DNA from: WTGA01 sp965231865
Lineage (GTDB): Bacteria; Pseudomonadota; Gammaproteobacteria; Arenicellales; Poriferihabitantaceae
NCBI GenBank assembly: GCA_965231865.1
Contig: CBDDOJ010000002.1
Location: forward strand, 1 to 64,000
Length of the DNA stretch: 64,000 nucleotides
Direction: 5' to 3'
A program made the position numbers and the translations under genes. Below the pieces are notes generated by a model that saw only the letters and a program-made list of their open reading frames with translations, was not told the DNA's origin and made no database searches. Below, one piece after another: positions 46,228-54,682 of this stretch. The first letter of the stretch is position 1. Each line of letters opens with the position of its first letter.

Positions 46228-47511
46228 TTAACCCATGCCCCCGGGTGCCTGTTCCTTGATGGCACGGATGGCGGCGATCCGCGCCTGCCGGATTTTCTTT
46301 TTGATGTCCCGTCCGCGGTTGCCCCTGGATTCCGCGGATGCCAGACAGGTGGCCGCGATTTCCCCGGCATTGACTGCCATGGCGGCGCGGTGGTAACGGT
46401 TCAGCAGCTGCATCGGTTCGTCGCCATCGTTTTCATGCCCGGTTCTCCCGCGTTTGTCCGCCAGGCACGCCAGGGAAAACTTTTCAATCAGCTCGGGTTT
46501 CCTGAATCCATCGAATGCCTCCAGCACCTTGAGAACCGTGGCTGGTTTCAACTGGGCCATCATATGGCAATGCAAATGATACTGGCAGACTTTCAGTGCA
46601 AATTCCCTGTATCTGGCGGGAACCCCGATTCGTTCGCAAAGTTGTTTGATCGGTAAAATCCCGCGCCTTTCATGTCCCCGGTGCCGGGGCAACTCCGCTG
46701 CCGGTGTCAGCGCTTTGCCCAGGTCGTGAACCATCACTGCAAACAACACCATGGGATCATTGCTGATTCCGGCGGCCGCATCCAGGGACATCCGGGTATG
46801 AATTCCGGTATCGATTTCCGGATGGAATTTCTCGGTTTGTGGTATGCCAAAAAGCGCGTCGACTTCCGGGAGGATTTTTTTCAGCGCACCGCAGCGTCTC
46901 AGGACCTGGAGAAAATGCGAGCACCCGGGTTCAGCAAGACACCTCTCCAGTTCCTGCCACACCCGCTCGGGAACCAATGCATCCACTTCCCCTTCTTCAA
47001 CCATTTCCGACATCAGACCCAGGGTCCCCGTATCCACTTCGAATCCCTCATCCCGATACCTGGCAGCGAATCGGGCCACACGCAGTACCCGAACCGGGTC
47101 TTCCCGAAACGCATCGGAAACATGCCGGATCACTCCCTCACGGATATCTTTTTTGCCGCCATAGGGGTCGATGAGGTTCCCTTCGCGGTCCTTCGCCATG
47201 GCATTCATGGTCAGGTCGCGACGGGACAAATCCTGTTCCAGGGTAATGCCCGGATCGCTGTTGAATTCAAATCCGTGATAGCCCCTTGAGATTTTCCTTT
47301 CAGTACGTGCCAGTGCGTATTCTTCCCGGGTCCCAGGATGAAGAAAAACCGGAAAATTCCTGCCAAGGGGCCTGAATCCCAAACGGACCATTTCCCGGGG
47401 GGTGGAACCGACCACGAGCCAATCACGATCTTTGATGCTGCGTCCCATTATTTCATCACGCACTGCACCGCCGACAAGATATACTGTCAATGGAAGGGCA
47501 GGGTCACTCAT
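46228..47511 (-). CDS. cca: Multifunctional CCA tRNA nucleotidyltransferase
   Basis: A 427-residue enzyme with the class II signature VYLVGGAVRDEIMGRSIKDRDWLVVG (DxD), the RRDLTMNAMA motif and the ERVWQELERCL region, followed by an HD domain (VHDLGKALTP) as in gammaproteobacterial Cca with phosphohydrolase activity. It adds or repairs the 3' CCA of tRNAs. Length is close to that of E. coli Cca (412). Confidence 0.95.
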   Translation of the reverse strand: MSDPALPLTVYLVGGAVRDEIMGRSIKDRDWLVVGSTPREMVRLGFRPLGRNFPVFLHPGTREEYALARTERKISRGYHGFEFNSDPGITLEQDLSRRDLTMNAMAKDREGNLIDPYGGKKDIREGVIRHVSDAFREDPVRVLRVARFAARYRDEGFEVDTGTLGLMSEMVEEGEVDALVPERVWQELERCLAEPGCSHFLQVLRRCGALKKILPEVDALFGIPQTEKFHPEIDTGIHTRMSLDAAAGISNDPMVLFAVMVHDLGKALTPAAELPRHRGHERRGILPIKQLCERIGVPARYREFALKVCQYHLHCHMMAQLKPATVLKVLEAFDGFRKPELIEKFSLACLADKRGRTGHENDGDEPMQLLNRYHRAAMAVNAGEIAATCLASAESRGNRGRDIKKKIRQARIAAIRAIKEQAPGGMG

Positions 47512-47706
47512 TTCACACCGTATCAGTCAGGGGGGTTTCGGTTGCCTTGGATTATCCCAGAAAATAGTATGGATATCCCGGAGAGCCTGGAAAGAACGGG
47601 GAATGCATGGTTTGTGCCAACAGGCAGTGCAGGCACCCTGGTCCGGCGGGAGAGGTCTGCAATGGGGGAAGTGCCCGTACAGAATCCAGGAATATAGATT
47701 TCAACC

Positions 47707-48747
47707 ATGTCACCACCGAGAGTACTGCTGCTGTGCCTGTTCGTCATGTTGCCGGCGTGCAGCCAGCTCGGATACTACACCCAGGCGATACAGGGACATT
47801 GGGAAATCATCGCCAAACGGGAAAAAATATCCGCCCTTATCGGTTCTGATGACACCTCCGAAGACCTGAAAGAAAAACTGGCGAAGGTCCAGGAAATCCG
47901 GAAATTCTCGAGCAGGGCCCTGGCCCTGCCGGACAACCGCTCCTTTACCTATTTCACCGATATCGGGAGACCCTACGCCATCTGGAATGTGGTGGCCACT
48001 CCGGCCTACGATCTGGGCCCGAAAACCTGGTGTTTCCCCGTCGCGGGTTGTGTCGCCTACAAGGGGTTCTTTTCCGAAAAGGACGCCGACGCCTTCAATG
48101 CCCGCCTGATGGAACAGGGCTTTGATACCTTCCGGTACGGCGTCAGCGCCTATTCCACCCTGGGGTGGTTTTCCGATCCGGTCCTGAACACTCACCTGCA
48201 CTATGGTGAAACTTCTCTCGCGGGTTTGATTTTTCACGAACTGGCCCACCAGGTGGCCTATGCAAAAGACGATTCCGCCTTCAATGAGGCCTTTGCAACG
48301 GTGGTCGAAATTGCCGGGCTCGAACGCTGGTTTTCCGAGCGCGGGACCGTTGAACAGTACGAGGAGTACCTGGAGAACCGGAAGCGCAACGGAAAAATAA
48401 CCGCCATGGTGCTGGGGTTTCGGGCCCGGCTGGCGCAACGCTATGAGACCGGGCCGGAATCCACGCTTCCCCAATCCAAGCGAGCCCTGTTCCGTGAAAT
48501 GAAATCGGTGTATGAAGAGATGAGAAATCGGGGCGAAGGCACGCCCTACTATGACTGGTGGTTCAGCCTGGACCTGAACAATGCACATCTGGCATTGCTT
48601 TCAACCTACCACCATCATGTCCCGGCCCTGCAAACCGCCCTGGATCAATCCGGGTCCTTGCAGGCTTTTTATACCCTCATAAAAGAAAAAAGCGAATTGC
48701 CAAAACCTGCCCGGGACCGGTGGCTTTCCAGCCTGGAATCCAACTGA
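47707..48747 (+). CDS. Predicted lipoprotein aminopeptidase (PF10023-type)
   Basis: A 346-residue lipoprotein: signal VLLLCLFVMLPAC with the lipobox Cys at about residue 18. The predicted zinc site is FHELAHQVAYAK (HExxH), with NEAFATVVEIAG as likely third ligand, in the order known for the predicted-aminopeptidase family. WCFPVAGCVAYKGFF is another family block. Probably anchored in a periplasm-facing membrane. Biological substrate unknown. Convergent with trhO, separated by 8 bases. Confidence 0.82.
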   Translation: MSPPRVLLLCLFVMLPACSQLGYYTQAIQGHWEIIAKREKISALIGSDDTSEDLKEKLAKVQEIRKFSSRALALPDNRSFTYFTDIGRPYAIWNVVATPAYDLGPKTWCFPVAGCVAYKGFFSEKDADAFNARLMEQGFDTFRYGVSAYSTLGWFSDPVLNTHLHYGETSLAGLIFHELAHQVAYAKDDSAFNEAFATVVEIAGLERWFSERGTVEQYEEYLENRKRNGKITAMVLGFRARLAQRYETGPESTLPQSKRALFREMKSVYEEMRNRGEGTPYYDWWFSLDLNNAHLALLSTYHHHVPALQTALDQSGSLQAFYTLIKEKSELPKPARDRWLSSLESN

Positions 48748-48755
48748 ATGGCGGG

Positions 48756-49721
48756 CTATTTCCGGTTTCCGGCCTCCCCTGCATGCCCGGACTGTCTCCT
48801 TCCCCCGATATGGGGCTCTCCCCGTTGCTCTGCAAGCAGCACCTGTTTCTCGCGCTCTGCATATCTTTCCCTGTCCTGCTCGGTATGCCGATCAAAACAG
48901 GATGGACAACTCACACCGGATACAAATTTTTCACTGTGCTGGTCTTTGACCGTGATCGGGGACCGGCAGGCGTGGCACTGGCCATAGCTTCCCCTTTCAA
49001 GATCGTGATTCACCGTCACCCGTTCGTCAAATACGAAACATTCCCCCTGCCAAAGACTGTCCCGCCTTGGAATGATTTCCAGATATTTGAGAATTCCCCC
49101 CTTCAGGTGGTACACCTCATCGAACCCCTTTTTCCTGAGAAACGCTGTGGACTTTTCACAGCGAATACCGCCGGTACAGTACATGGCCACTTTTTTATGC
49201 CTGCCCGGGTCCAGATTGGCTTCTGCATAGGCCGGGAATTCCCTGAAACTGGTTATTTGGGGATTCACCGCATTCTTGAACTTCCCCACCTTGATCTCAT
49301 AGCTGTTTCGGGCATCAATCAGCAACACCTCCGGGTCATCCACCAGGGCATTCCATTTCTCTGGGGCTACATAGGTTCCCGCCGATTTCAGCGGATCAAT
49401 ATCTTCCACCCCCATGGTGACGATTTCCTTTTTCAGTTTTACCTTGACCCGCCTGAAGGGAGGACACTCCGCACAGGCCTGTTTCACTTCCACCCCGCAA
49501 AGGCCCGGTTGCCGGTCCAGCCACCGGAGGAACCGGTCCATGCCCGTCCGGCTGCCTGCGATGGTGCCATTGATCCCTTCGTGGGCAAGGATCACGGTAC
49601 CGTACACTTCGAGACTGTGCAGTTTTTCAGCAAGAGGGGCCTTGAGCCCGGCAAAATGCGGAAGCGCGACAAATTTGTACAGCGTGCAAACCACCGTGGA
49701 ATGGGTATGCGTGTTCATCAT
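48756..49721 (-). CDS. trhO: tRNA uridine(34) hydroxylase (rhodanese domain)
   Basis: A 321-residue protein of the TrhO/YceA family. It starts MMNTHTHSTVVCTLYKFV; the N-terminal domain has LAHEGINGTIAGS, the rhodanese domain LIDARNSYEIKVGKF and active-site MYCTGGIRCEKSTAFL; the tail has paired Cys (CHACRSPI, CPSCFDRH). It makes 5-hydroxyuridine at tRNA position 34. ATG 49721 or 49718. The first ~40 codons and upstream DNA recur in decayed form at about 51216-51406. Confidence 0.93.
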   Translation of the reverse strand: MMNTHTHSTVVCTLYKFVALPHFAGLKAPLAEKLHSLEVYGTVILAHEGINGTIAGSRTGMDRFLRWLDRQPGLCGVEVKQACAECPPFRRVKVKLKKEIVTMGVEDIDPLKSAGTYVAPEKWNALVDDPEVLLIDARNSYEIKVGKFKNAVNPQITSFREFPAYAEANLDPGRHKKVAMYCTGGIRCEKSTAFLRKKGFDEVYHLKGGILKYLEIIPRRDSLWQGECFVFDERVTVNHDLERGSYGQCHACRSPITVKDQHSEKFVSGVSCPSCFDRHTEQDRERYAEREKQVLLAEQRGEPHIGGRRQSGHAGEAGNRK

Positions 49722-49840
49722 GGCTGACCGGAATCTATCAAGGACTGAACGCGGTATTATACCGTGACCGGTTTTCATTTGACCCTTTCCTGAACCGAAT
49801 CCCCGGCCCGACGGGCCGACCATCGAACCACCTCTCCCTG
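49605..49840 (-). repeat. Copy A of the trhO-5'/EamA-3' duplicated segment
   Basis: Bases 49605-49790 align with 51255-51440 at a constant offset of 1,650 apart from one compensating indel; by eye identity is about 80-85%. It covers the trhO 5' end and the DNA upstream of it. From about 49760 upward copy A still matches the last codons of an EamA gene (FRERVKRKPVTV region of the gene at 51407), with indels, so it is an EamA remnant. The remaining DNA to the PhyH gene (to 50004) contains nothing recognised. Confidence 0.75.
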
Positions 49841-50004
49841 TAGATCGTGCATTGCACCCGGTCACTGGCTTCCAATGCCCCTTGCCCCGATCAATTGGAG
49901 TACTCAGCCCGGCGCAGGACGCCCTGGCCGATACAGGAAAACAGGTCGGATTCGTCGCTCGGCCAAGTGGGTGACGCGCCGTCAGGGGTTCCCGTGGAGG
50001 CGCT

Positions 50005-50982
50005 TCAAGCCGATCGGGCAGAACGTTCGCGCCGGATCATCCGGCGGTCACGATTATCGAAAAATCGGCATTGTGCAATGACGTCGCCGTGGTGCGCTCC
50101 GGCTTCTGCAATTTCAATGTGCAAACGGGTAAACGGCTTGTACGGTATGAATCCCCTGCCATACCTTTCCACGGGGAATTCGAGATCCCGCGCCCGCTTC
50201 AGATCATAGTGCGACCCGGCATCGACAAAACGCATCACATGGGCTGCGCGTCTGGCAAGCGCTCCTTCGCCAAGCATGATGCTGCGATGGACGACCATTT
50301 TGTTGAACAGGACCACATCGCCCAGCTCGAAATCATCTTCGACCTGATGGTTTTCGAATATCTCGCACATGGCCGGTGAATTCAGAATCCCCGTACGCAG
50401 GGCAAAGTACTCACTCACGTTCGTCCTGGTCCCGGATCGCTCCTTGGCCTCCAGCGCCGAGACAATCGCCGGCTCGAGCTGGCTGAAGACGTATTCGGCG
50501 GATACAATGTTTCGGGGAACAAAAGCCATCCCACCCCGCTGTCCCTTCGTATCGATAGGATGCAATGGTGCCCACAGCGTGCAGCCGAATTCCTCCGCCA
50601 TTTGAAAACCAAAACTTTGTGTGCCGACATGCCAGGGAAATCCCTTGCTGACGTTCTTTTCAATTTCAAAGCACACTTCGTTGGTCAGGAAAAGATCCCG
50701 TTGAACCAGCTCCATAAGCGCTCGCCTGAAGTAAGGCCGTTCCAGCAGTTCATAGACTTCGGTCATTTCCGCCTTGAAGTCATACTTCGCCCGATTGAAC
50801 TTCGAGTCGGCCTTGAGAGTACCGGGAGTTTCCCGGCTCATTTCGACCTCAACCCGATCAAGCAGCGTGTAGATCACGTTTGCGCTCAAAAATCCTTTCA
50901 GCTTGACGAAGCCGTCGCGCTGGAATTGTTTCTTCTGCTCGCGGGTGACCCGGAATTCAGTGTCAAAAGGATGGGATGTCAT
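50005..50982 (-). CDS. PhyH-family Fe/2-oxoglutarate enzyme with His-X-Gly facial triad, halogenase candidate
   Basis: A 325-residue phytanoyl-CoA-dioxygenase-fold protein. The start QKKQFQRDGFVKLKGFLSANVI and GCTLWAPLHPID plus RGGMAFVPRNIV are family blocks. At the proximal iron site, where PhyH proteins have W-H-x-D, it reads PWHVGTQS: His118 and Gly120. The distal His232 (MVVHRS) and an Arg twelve residues on (2OG site) are kept. A Gly or Ala here is the mark of Fe/2OG halogenases such as SyrB2 and WelO5, which bind chloride in the gap. Alternatively the protein is inactive. Lies alone between two copies of a duplicated segment; its codon usage looks different from neighbours, hinting at transfer. 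Confidence 0.82.
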   Translation of the reverse strand: MTSHPFDTEFRVTREQKKQFQRDGFVKLKGFLSANVIYTLLDRVEVEMSRETPGTLKADSKFNRAKYDFKAEMTEVYELLERPYFRRALMELVQRDLFLTNEVCFEIEKNVSKGFPWHVGTQSFGFQMAEEFGCTLWAPLHPIDTKGQRGGMAFVPRNIVSAEYVFSQLEPAIVSALEAKERSGTRTNVSEYFALRTGILNSPAMCEIFENHQVEDDFELGDVVLFNKMVVHRSIMLGEGALARRAAHVMRFVDAGSHYDLKRARDLEFPVERYGRGFIPYKPFTRLHIEIAEAGAHHGDVIAQCRFFDNRDRRMIRRERSARSA

Positions 50983-51215
50983 GACTGATTTTCCTCGCAG
51001 TTATCTGTTTGGACGGACCGGGGTCGGGTGGGCGCTTGGCCGAAAAATCGTACCCCATTGATTAGTTTATGTAAATGGTTGGTTTTGGTTGCAAAGGCAC
51101 CCGGGTTATTGCAAAACCCGCTGGAATTTTCCCCTCCGGCGGCCCGTTCCGCCGGATTTTCGGGGAATGGGTCATGCGAACTCCTGCGCCTGCCATCCCA
51201 ATGACCGGTGGCCGG

Positions 51216-51407
51216 TCACACATGGGAACCCTTGCGGATAGGACCCTTCGCGCACACTTCGAGGCGATGCAGTTTTTCAGCAAGGGGGCCCTGGGCCCGG
51301 CAAAATGCTGAAAACGCGACAAATTCGTACCGCATGCAAACCACCGTGACCCGGGCATGCGTGTTCATCATAGCTGACCGGAATCTATCCAAGGCTGAAC
51401 CCGGCAT
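51216..51407 (-). pseudogene. Fragment of a second trhO (copy B of the duplicated segment)
   Basis: The frame reads LDRFRSAMMNTH, VVCMRYEFVAF and GPLAEKLHRLEV, matching the real trhO N-terminus (LDRFRSAMMNTH, VVCTLYKFVAL, APLAEKLHSLEV), then loses homology and stops. No rhodanese domain follows. It abuts the end of the intact EamA gene, whose last bases are the part also found as a remnant upstream of trhO. The rest of 50983-51215 shows no gene. Confidence 0.8.
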
Positions 51408-52300
51408 TATACCGTGACCGGTTTTCGTTTGACCCGTTCCCTGAACAGGATCACCAGCCCGCTGGCAACAATCACGATCCCCCCTGCAATGGAAGTCAAT
51501 GGCGGCACTTCCCCCCAGACCACCACCCCCGCAAACCCGGCAAACAGGAAAATCAAATATCCGAACGGTGCCAGAAGGCTCGCTTCACCAAACCGGAATG
51601 CCGCGGTGAAGAAAAATTGCTGGAATGCGGCGAGCAGGCCGATCCCGACCAGTAAAGCCAGGTCCCAGTCATTCCCGGTCGGGGTCCAGCCAACGACCAG
51701 GGTCCAAACGGCGAACACCAGTCCTCCGCTGGTGTTATAGATGATCGCGGTGGTTGCGGTATTTTCCGTATCGCTCAATCGCCGCTGCCATATCAACACA
51801 AAAGCACCGACCACCGCGGAGCCGATTGCCACCAGCCCGCCTGTACTGAAAACCGCCGTCCCGGGTTGGGAAATGATCATTACGCCCATGAACCCCACGA
51901 TCACCGCGCCCCAGCGCGGCGCACCAATCCGCTCTCCAAGAAAAGGAATGGAAAGAATCACCACAAAGATCGGCGAGGAATAAACCAGCATGGTGGTCTC
52001 AACGAGCGGAATCATTGCCAGTGCAGCGTAAAACAGGCCCAGTGATGTGATTCCGCTGGCGGTACGAATCGCATGATCACGGTATCGCGATGTCCTCAGG
52101 GAATCCGGTCTGTGAACCGCAAGCGAATACAGGATCAGCGGAATCGCCGCAAAGACATACCGAAAAAGCAGAATCTGACTGACCGGGAAACGTTCGGAAA
52201 GCAGTTTGACCAAAATGCTGATCAGCACCATGACCACCAGATTTCCGATGAAGAATCCTATGGCAAGAAGAGGGAAATCAACCCGTTTGGATGCGGTCAC
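51407..52300 (-). CDS. EamA/DMT-family membrane exporter
   Basis: A 297-residue protein with ten membrane segments in two EamA halves: LLAIGFFIGNLVVMVLISILVKLL at the start, YSSPIFVVILSIPFLGERIG and, in the second half, FGYLIFLFAGFAGVVVWGEVPPL. Export of a small metabolite is inferred from the family (RhaT/YdcZ-like). Its start lies inside the end of the TauD gene (23-base overlap), so the two are probably one transcript. Its 3' end is duplicated upstream of trhO. Confidence 0.85.
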   Translation of the reverse strand: MTASKRVDFPLLAIGFFIGNLVVMVLISILVKLLSERFPVSQILLFRYVFAAIPLILYSLAVHRPDSLRTSRYRDHAIRTASGITSLGLFYAALAMIPLVETTMLVYSSPIFVVILSIPFLGERIGAPRWGAVIVGFMGVMIISQPGTAVFSTGGLVAIGSAVVGAFVLIWQRRLSDTENTATTAIIYNTSGGLVFAVWTLVVGWTPTGNDWDLALLVGIGLLAAFQQFFFTAAFRFGEASLLAPFGYLIFLFAGFAGVVVWGEVPPLTSIAGGIVIVASGLVILFRERVKRKPVTV

Positions 52301-53144
52301 TGGCCTGGCCGTTACATCCGGTCAAAGGGCATCCCTGCAGCGTGATACGGTGCATCAGCCGCCTTTCAGTCGGGTAATCGTTCTGCGCCTGGTGCCAGGT
52401 CGCGCGATTGTCCCAGAAAGCGATGGAGCCCGCCTGCCATTGGAACCGGACCGTGGTCGCCGGTTGCAGGGCATGTTGATACAGAAAGTCCAGAAGCAGC
52501 CTGGACTCTTCCTGGCTCCAGCCTTCGAATCGAAGGGTAAAGCAGGGATTCACATACAGCGCTTTTTTCCCGCTTTGGGGATGAACAATCACCACGGGGT
52601 GGACGCTGTCCTGGACCGCCCGTCCAAAATTATGAAACCGGTCCTCATCCGGCTGTGAATTCTCGACGGCCTGTTGGCTGAACACATGCCGGCTCGAATG
52701 GATGGCCCTCAGGCCCTCAAGCGTTTTTTTCAGTTCGCCGGGCAGTGCATCATAGGCATGACACAGGTTTGCAAACAGCGTGTCGCCGCCTTTCTTCGGC
52801 ACCTCCCTGGCATATAGAATCGATCCTCTGGCAGGAATCAGGTCGTAGGAATGATCGGTGTGCCAGCTTTCACCCACGACCGTCGTATGTTCGGGTTCTT
52901 TCCTGACCATGGCGATTTGCTCGTATCCGTCGACATGCTCAAAGAAGCGATTGATGACCACGTCTCCCCAGCGTTTTGCGAATCCGATATGCTGTTCACA
53001 GGTCAGGGACTGGCCCCGAAAAAAGATGACGCCATGCTCGTCCTGGGCGGCCTGTGCTTCGGCCAGTTCGGCTTCCGTCATGGCGTTGACATCGACATCA
53101 TAAAATTCGATGCCGAAATTCCCCTTTATTGTTTTCGATTTCAT
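52278..53144 (-). CDS. TauD/TfdA-family Fe/2OG dioxygenase
   Basis: A 288-residue dioxygenase. The iron motif reads WHTDHSYDLIPARGSIL (His-x-Asp intact) and the distal ligands WHQAQNDYPTERRLMHRITLQG give His and the 2OG Arg. TauD-type enzymes oxidise taurine, alkylsulfonates, aryloxyacetates or carnitine-like compounds; which substrate is not visible. The 2OG enzyme is coupled to an EamA exporter. Divergent from a second PhyH gene with a 266-base spacer in which no promoter could be fixed. Confidence 0.88.
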   Translation of the reverse strand: MKSKTIKGNFGIEFYDVDVNAMTEAELAEAQAAQDEHGVIFFRGQSLTCEQHIGFAKRWGDVVINRFFEHVDGYEQIAMVRKEPEHTTVVGESWHTDHSYDLIPARGSILYAREVPKKGGDTLFANLCHAYDALPGELKKTLEGLRAIHSSRHVFSQQAVENSQPDEDRFHNFGRAVQDSVHPVVIVHPQSGKKALYVNPCFTLRFEGWSQEESRLLLDFLYQHALQPATTVRFQWQAGSIAFWDNRATWHQAQNDYPTERRLMHRITLQGCPLTGCNGQASDRIQTG

Positions 53145-53410
53145 GTTGGGATATCCATCATCATTCCCGATTTTCCCCGGTTCCGTCCCCTCCAGCGGAT
53201 GGGGGTCTTTCCGGCATTCATGGGGCAGTCCTGGAGATTCAATAGGTGATACATTCGGAGTGTAGTATAATCCGATTCACGGGGCCTGTCCTGTAGCGGC
53301 CGTGGGCCGCTTTGTGACCCACCCCGGATTTTCCGAATACGGCTTTGGCGCACAAACATACTTCGTCATAATGCAGGCTGTGTTAAACGGGACCATGTCC
53401 CCAATCTGAC

Positions 53411-54190
53411 ATGAGTGCTGATTCATTGTTTTCCCGGAATCAAGTCGAACAATTCAATCAACAGGGATATGTGATCGAAAAATCCCTCGCCGGGCCGCAG
53501 ACCTGTTCCCAAATGCTGCGGGTCATCCGGGAAATCATGGAACCACCGCTGGCACCCGTCGAATTTGAAACGGATGTCCAGTACCCGGGATCTCCCACAG
53601 ACCGCTTGTCCCCGGGCGGGAATACTCCCAGAAGATTCCTGAATGCCTATACCCGTGATGCCATCTTCCGGCAGTGGGCCCGGGACCCGCGGGTCGTCAA
53701 GCGGATCCAGCAACTGCTGGATACCGACCAGGTACTGGTCTCCCAGAATCATCACAATTGCATCATGACCAAACACCCTGGATTCAGCAGTGCCACCCTG
53801 TGGCACCAGGACATTCGTTACTGGTTGTTTGACCAGCCGAACCTGGTCAGTGTGTGGTTGGCGCTGACCGATGAAAATGAAGACAATGGTGGCCTGCAAC
53901 TGATTCCGGGTTCACACCGGCTGCATATCGACCGGGGCCGGTTCGACGGTGCCCTTTTCCTGCGCCAGGACCTGCCCGGCAACCAGGAAATGATCAACAG
54001 TGCCGTCGCAGCAGAACTGCATCGGGGCGACGCCCTTTTTTTTCACAGTCGCACACTGCATGCTGCGGGCCGGAACAATACGGATGACATCAAGACTTCC
54101 CTGGTGTTTACCTACCATGCTGAAAACAATCAGCCCCTTGCCGGAACCAGATCAGCCGCTTATCCGGACATTGCGTGCACGGTAAATTGA
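53411..54190 (+). CDS. PhyH-family Fe/2OG dioxygenase (normal His-x-Asp)
   Basis: A 259-residue dioxygenase starting QVEQFNQQGYVIEKSLAGP. The iron site reads TLWHQDIRYWLFD (His-x-Asp intact), LQLIPGSHRLHI is the typical core and FFHSRTLHAAGRNN the distal His. The expected 2OG Arg is replaced by Lys (DIKTSLVF), which is found in some members. In contrast with the neighbouring PhyH protein at 50005-50982, the iron ligands are complete. Ends directly against a convergent monooxygenase gene. Confidence 0.85.
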   Translation: MSADSLFSRNQVEQFNQQGYVIEKSLAGPQTCSQMLRVIREIMEPPLAPVEFETDVQYPGSPTDRLSPGGNTPRRFLNAYTRDAIFRQWARDPRVVKRIQQLLDTDQVLVSQNHHNCIMTKHPGFSSATLWHQDIRYWLFDQPNLVSVWLALTDENEDNGGLQLIPGSHRLHIDRGRFDGALFLRQDLPGNQEMINSAVAAELHRGDALFFHSRTLHAAGRNNTDDIKTSLVFTYHAENNQPLAGTRSAAYPDIACTVN

Positions 54191-54523
54191 TCAGGGTTCC
54201 GGCGCGGGTTCACTCGAACCATACTCTCTTTCGACCCGGCATACCCGGGTCTTATAGCGGGCATACCATGTCTTCTTTCCAAGCTTCTGCGCCACCTGGT
54301 GTTCAACATTGCTTTTCCAGGCCAGCAGGGAAGCCTCGTCCTTCCAGTAGGAAACCGCAATGCCCAGACCCTCTTTCGCGGACTCGAACCCGAGATAACC
54401 GGGTTGCTGCCTGGCAAGCACTTCCATGCGTTCAGCCATTTCGCCATAGCCTTCCAGATTTTCGGTCTGGAGACTGGTAAAAATGACCGCATAGTAGGGA
54501 GGCTTTGGCGTATCCGCGATCAT
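54191..54523 (-). CDS. Antibiotic-biosynthesis-monooxygenase (ABM) family protein
   Basis: A 110-residue ferredoxin-like ABM protein: YYAVIFTSLQTENLEGYGEMAERM, QQPGYLGFESAKEG and VSYWKDEASLLAWKSN. Members oxidise quinols, haem or polyketides without bound metal, or work as dimeric oxygenases of unknown substrate. This one is full length, in contrast to the wrecked ABM copy at 17425. Its stop touches the stop of the convergent PhyH gene; the 160 bases after it hold nothing recognised. Confidence 0.8.
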   Translation of the reverse strand: MIADTPKPPYYAVIFTSLQTENLEGYGEMAERMEVLARQQPGYLGFESAKEGLGIAVSYWKDEASLLAWKSNVEHQVAQKLGKKTWYARYKTRVCRVEREYGSSEPAPEP

Positions 54524-54682
54524 TCTCCGGGCCGACCCGTCCTGTCCGCTTCAGGTTGCAGAAACAATGACCCCTCCAGACCGAAACCCGGAACCGTTCC
54601 GACTAGCCGTTTCTTTGTGGAGGGCGGCGAATACCGCTGATGCCTGCATTGTATTTTCTCCTGACCGGAGAGGGTCCATCCC

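Noticed and set aside
53294..53313. Hairpin AGCGGCC-GTG-GGCCGCT as a terminator
   Set aside because: It lies between divergent genes, where a terminator is not expected, and has only three T after it; may be an operator or chance.
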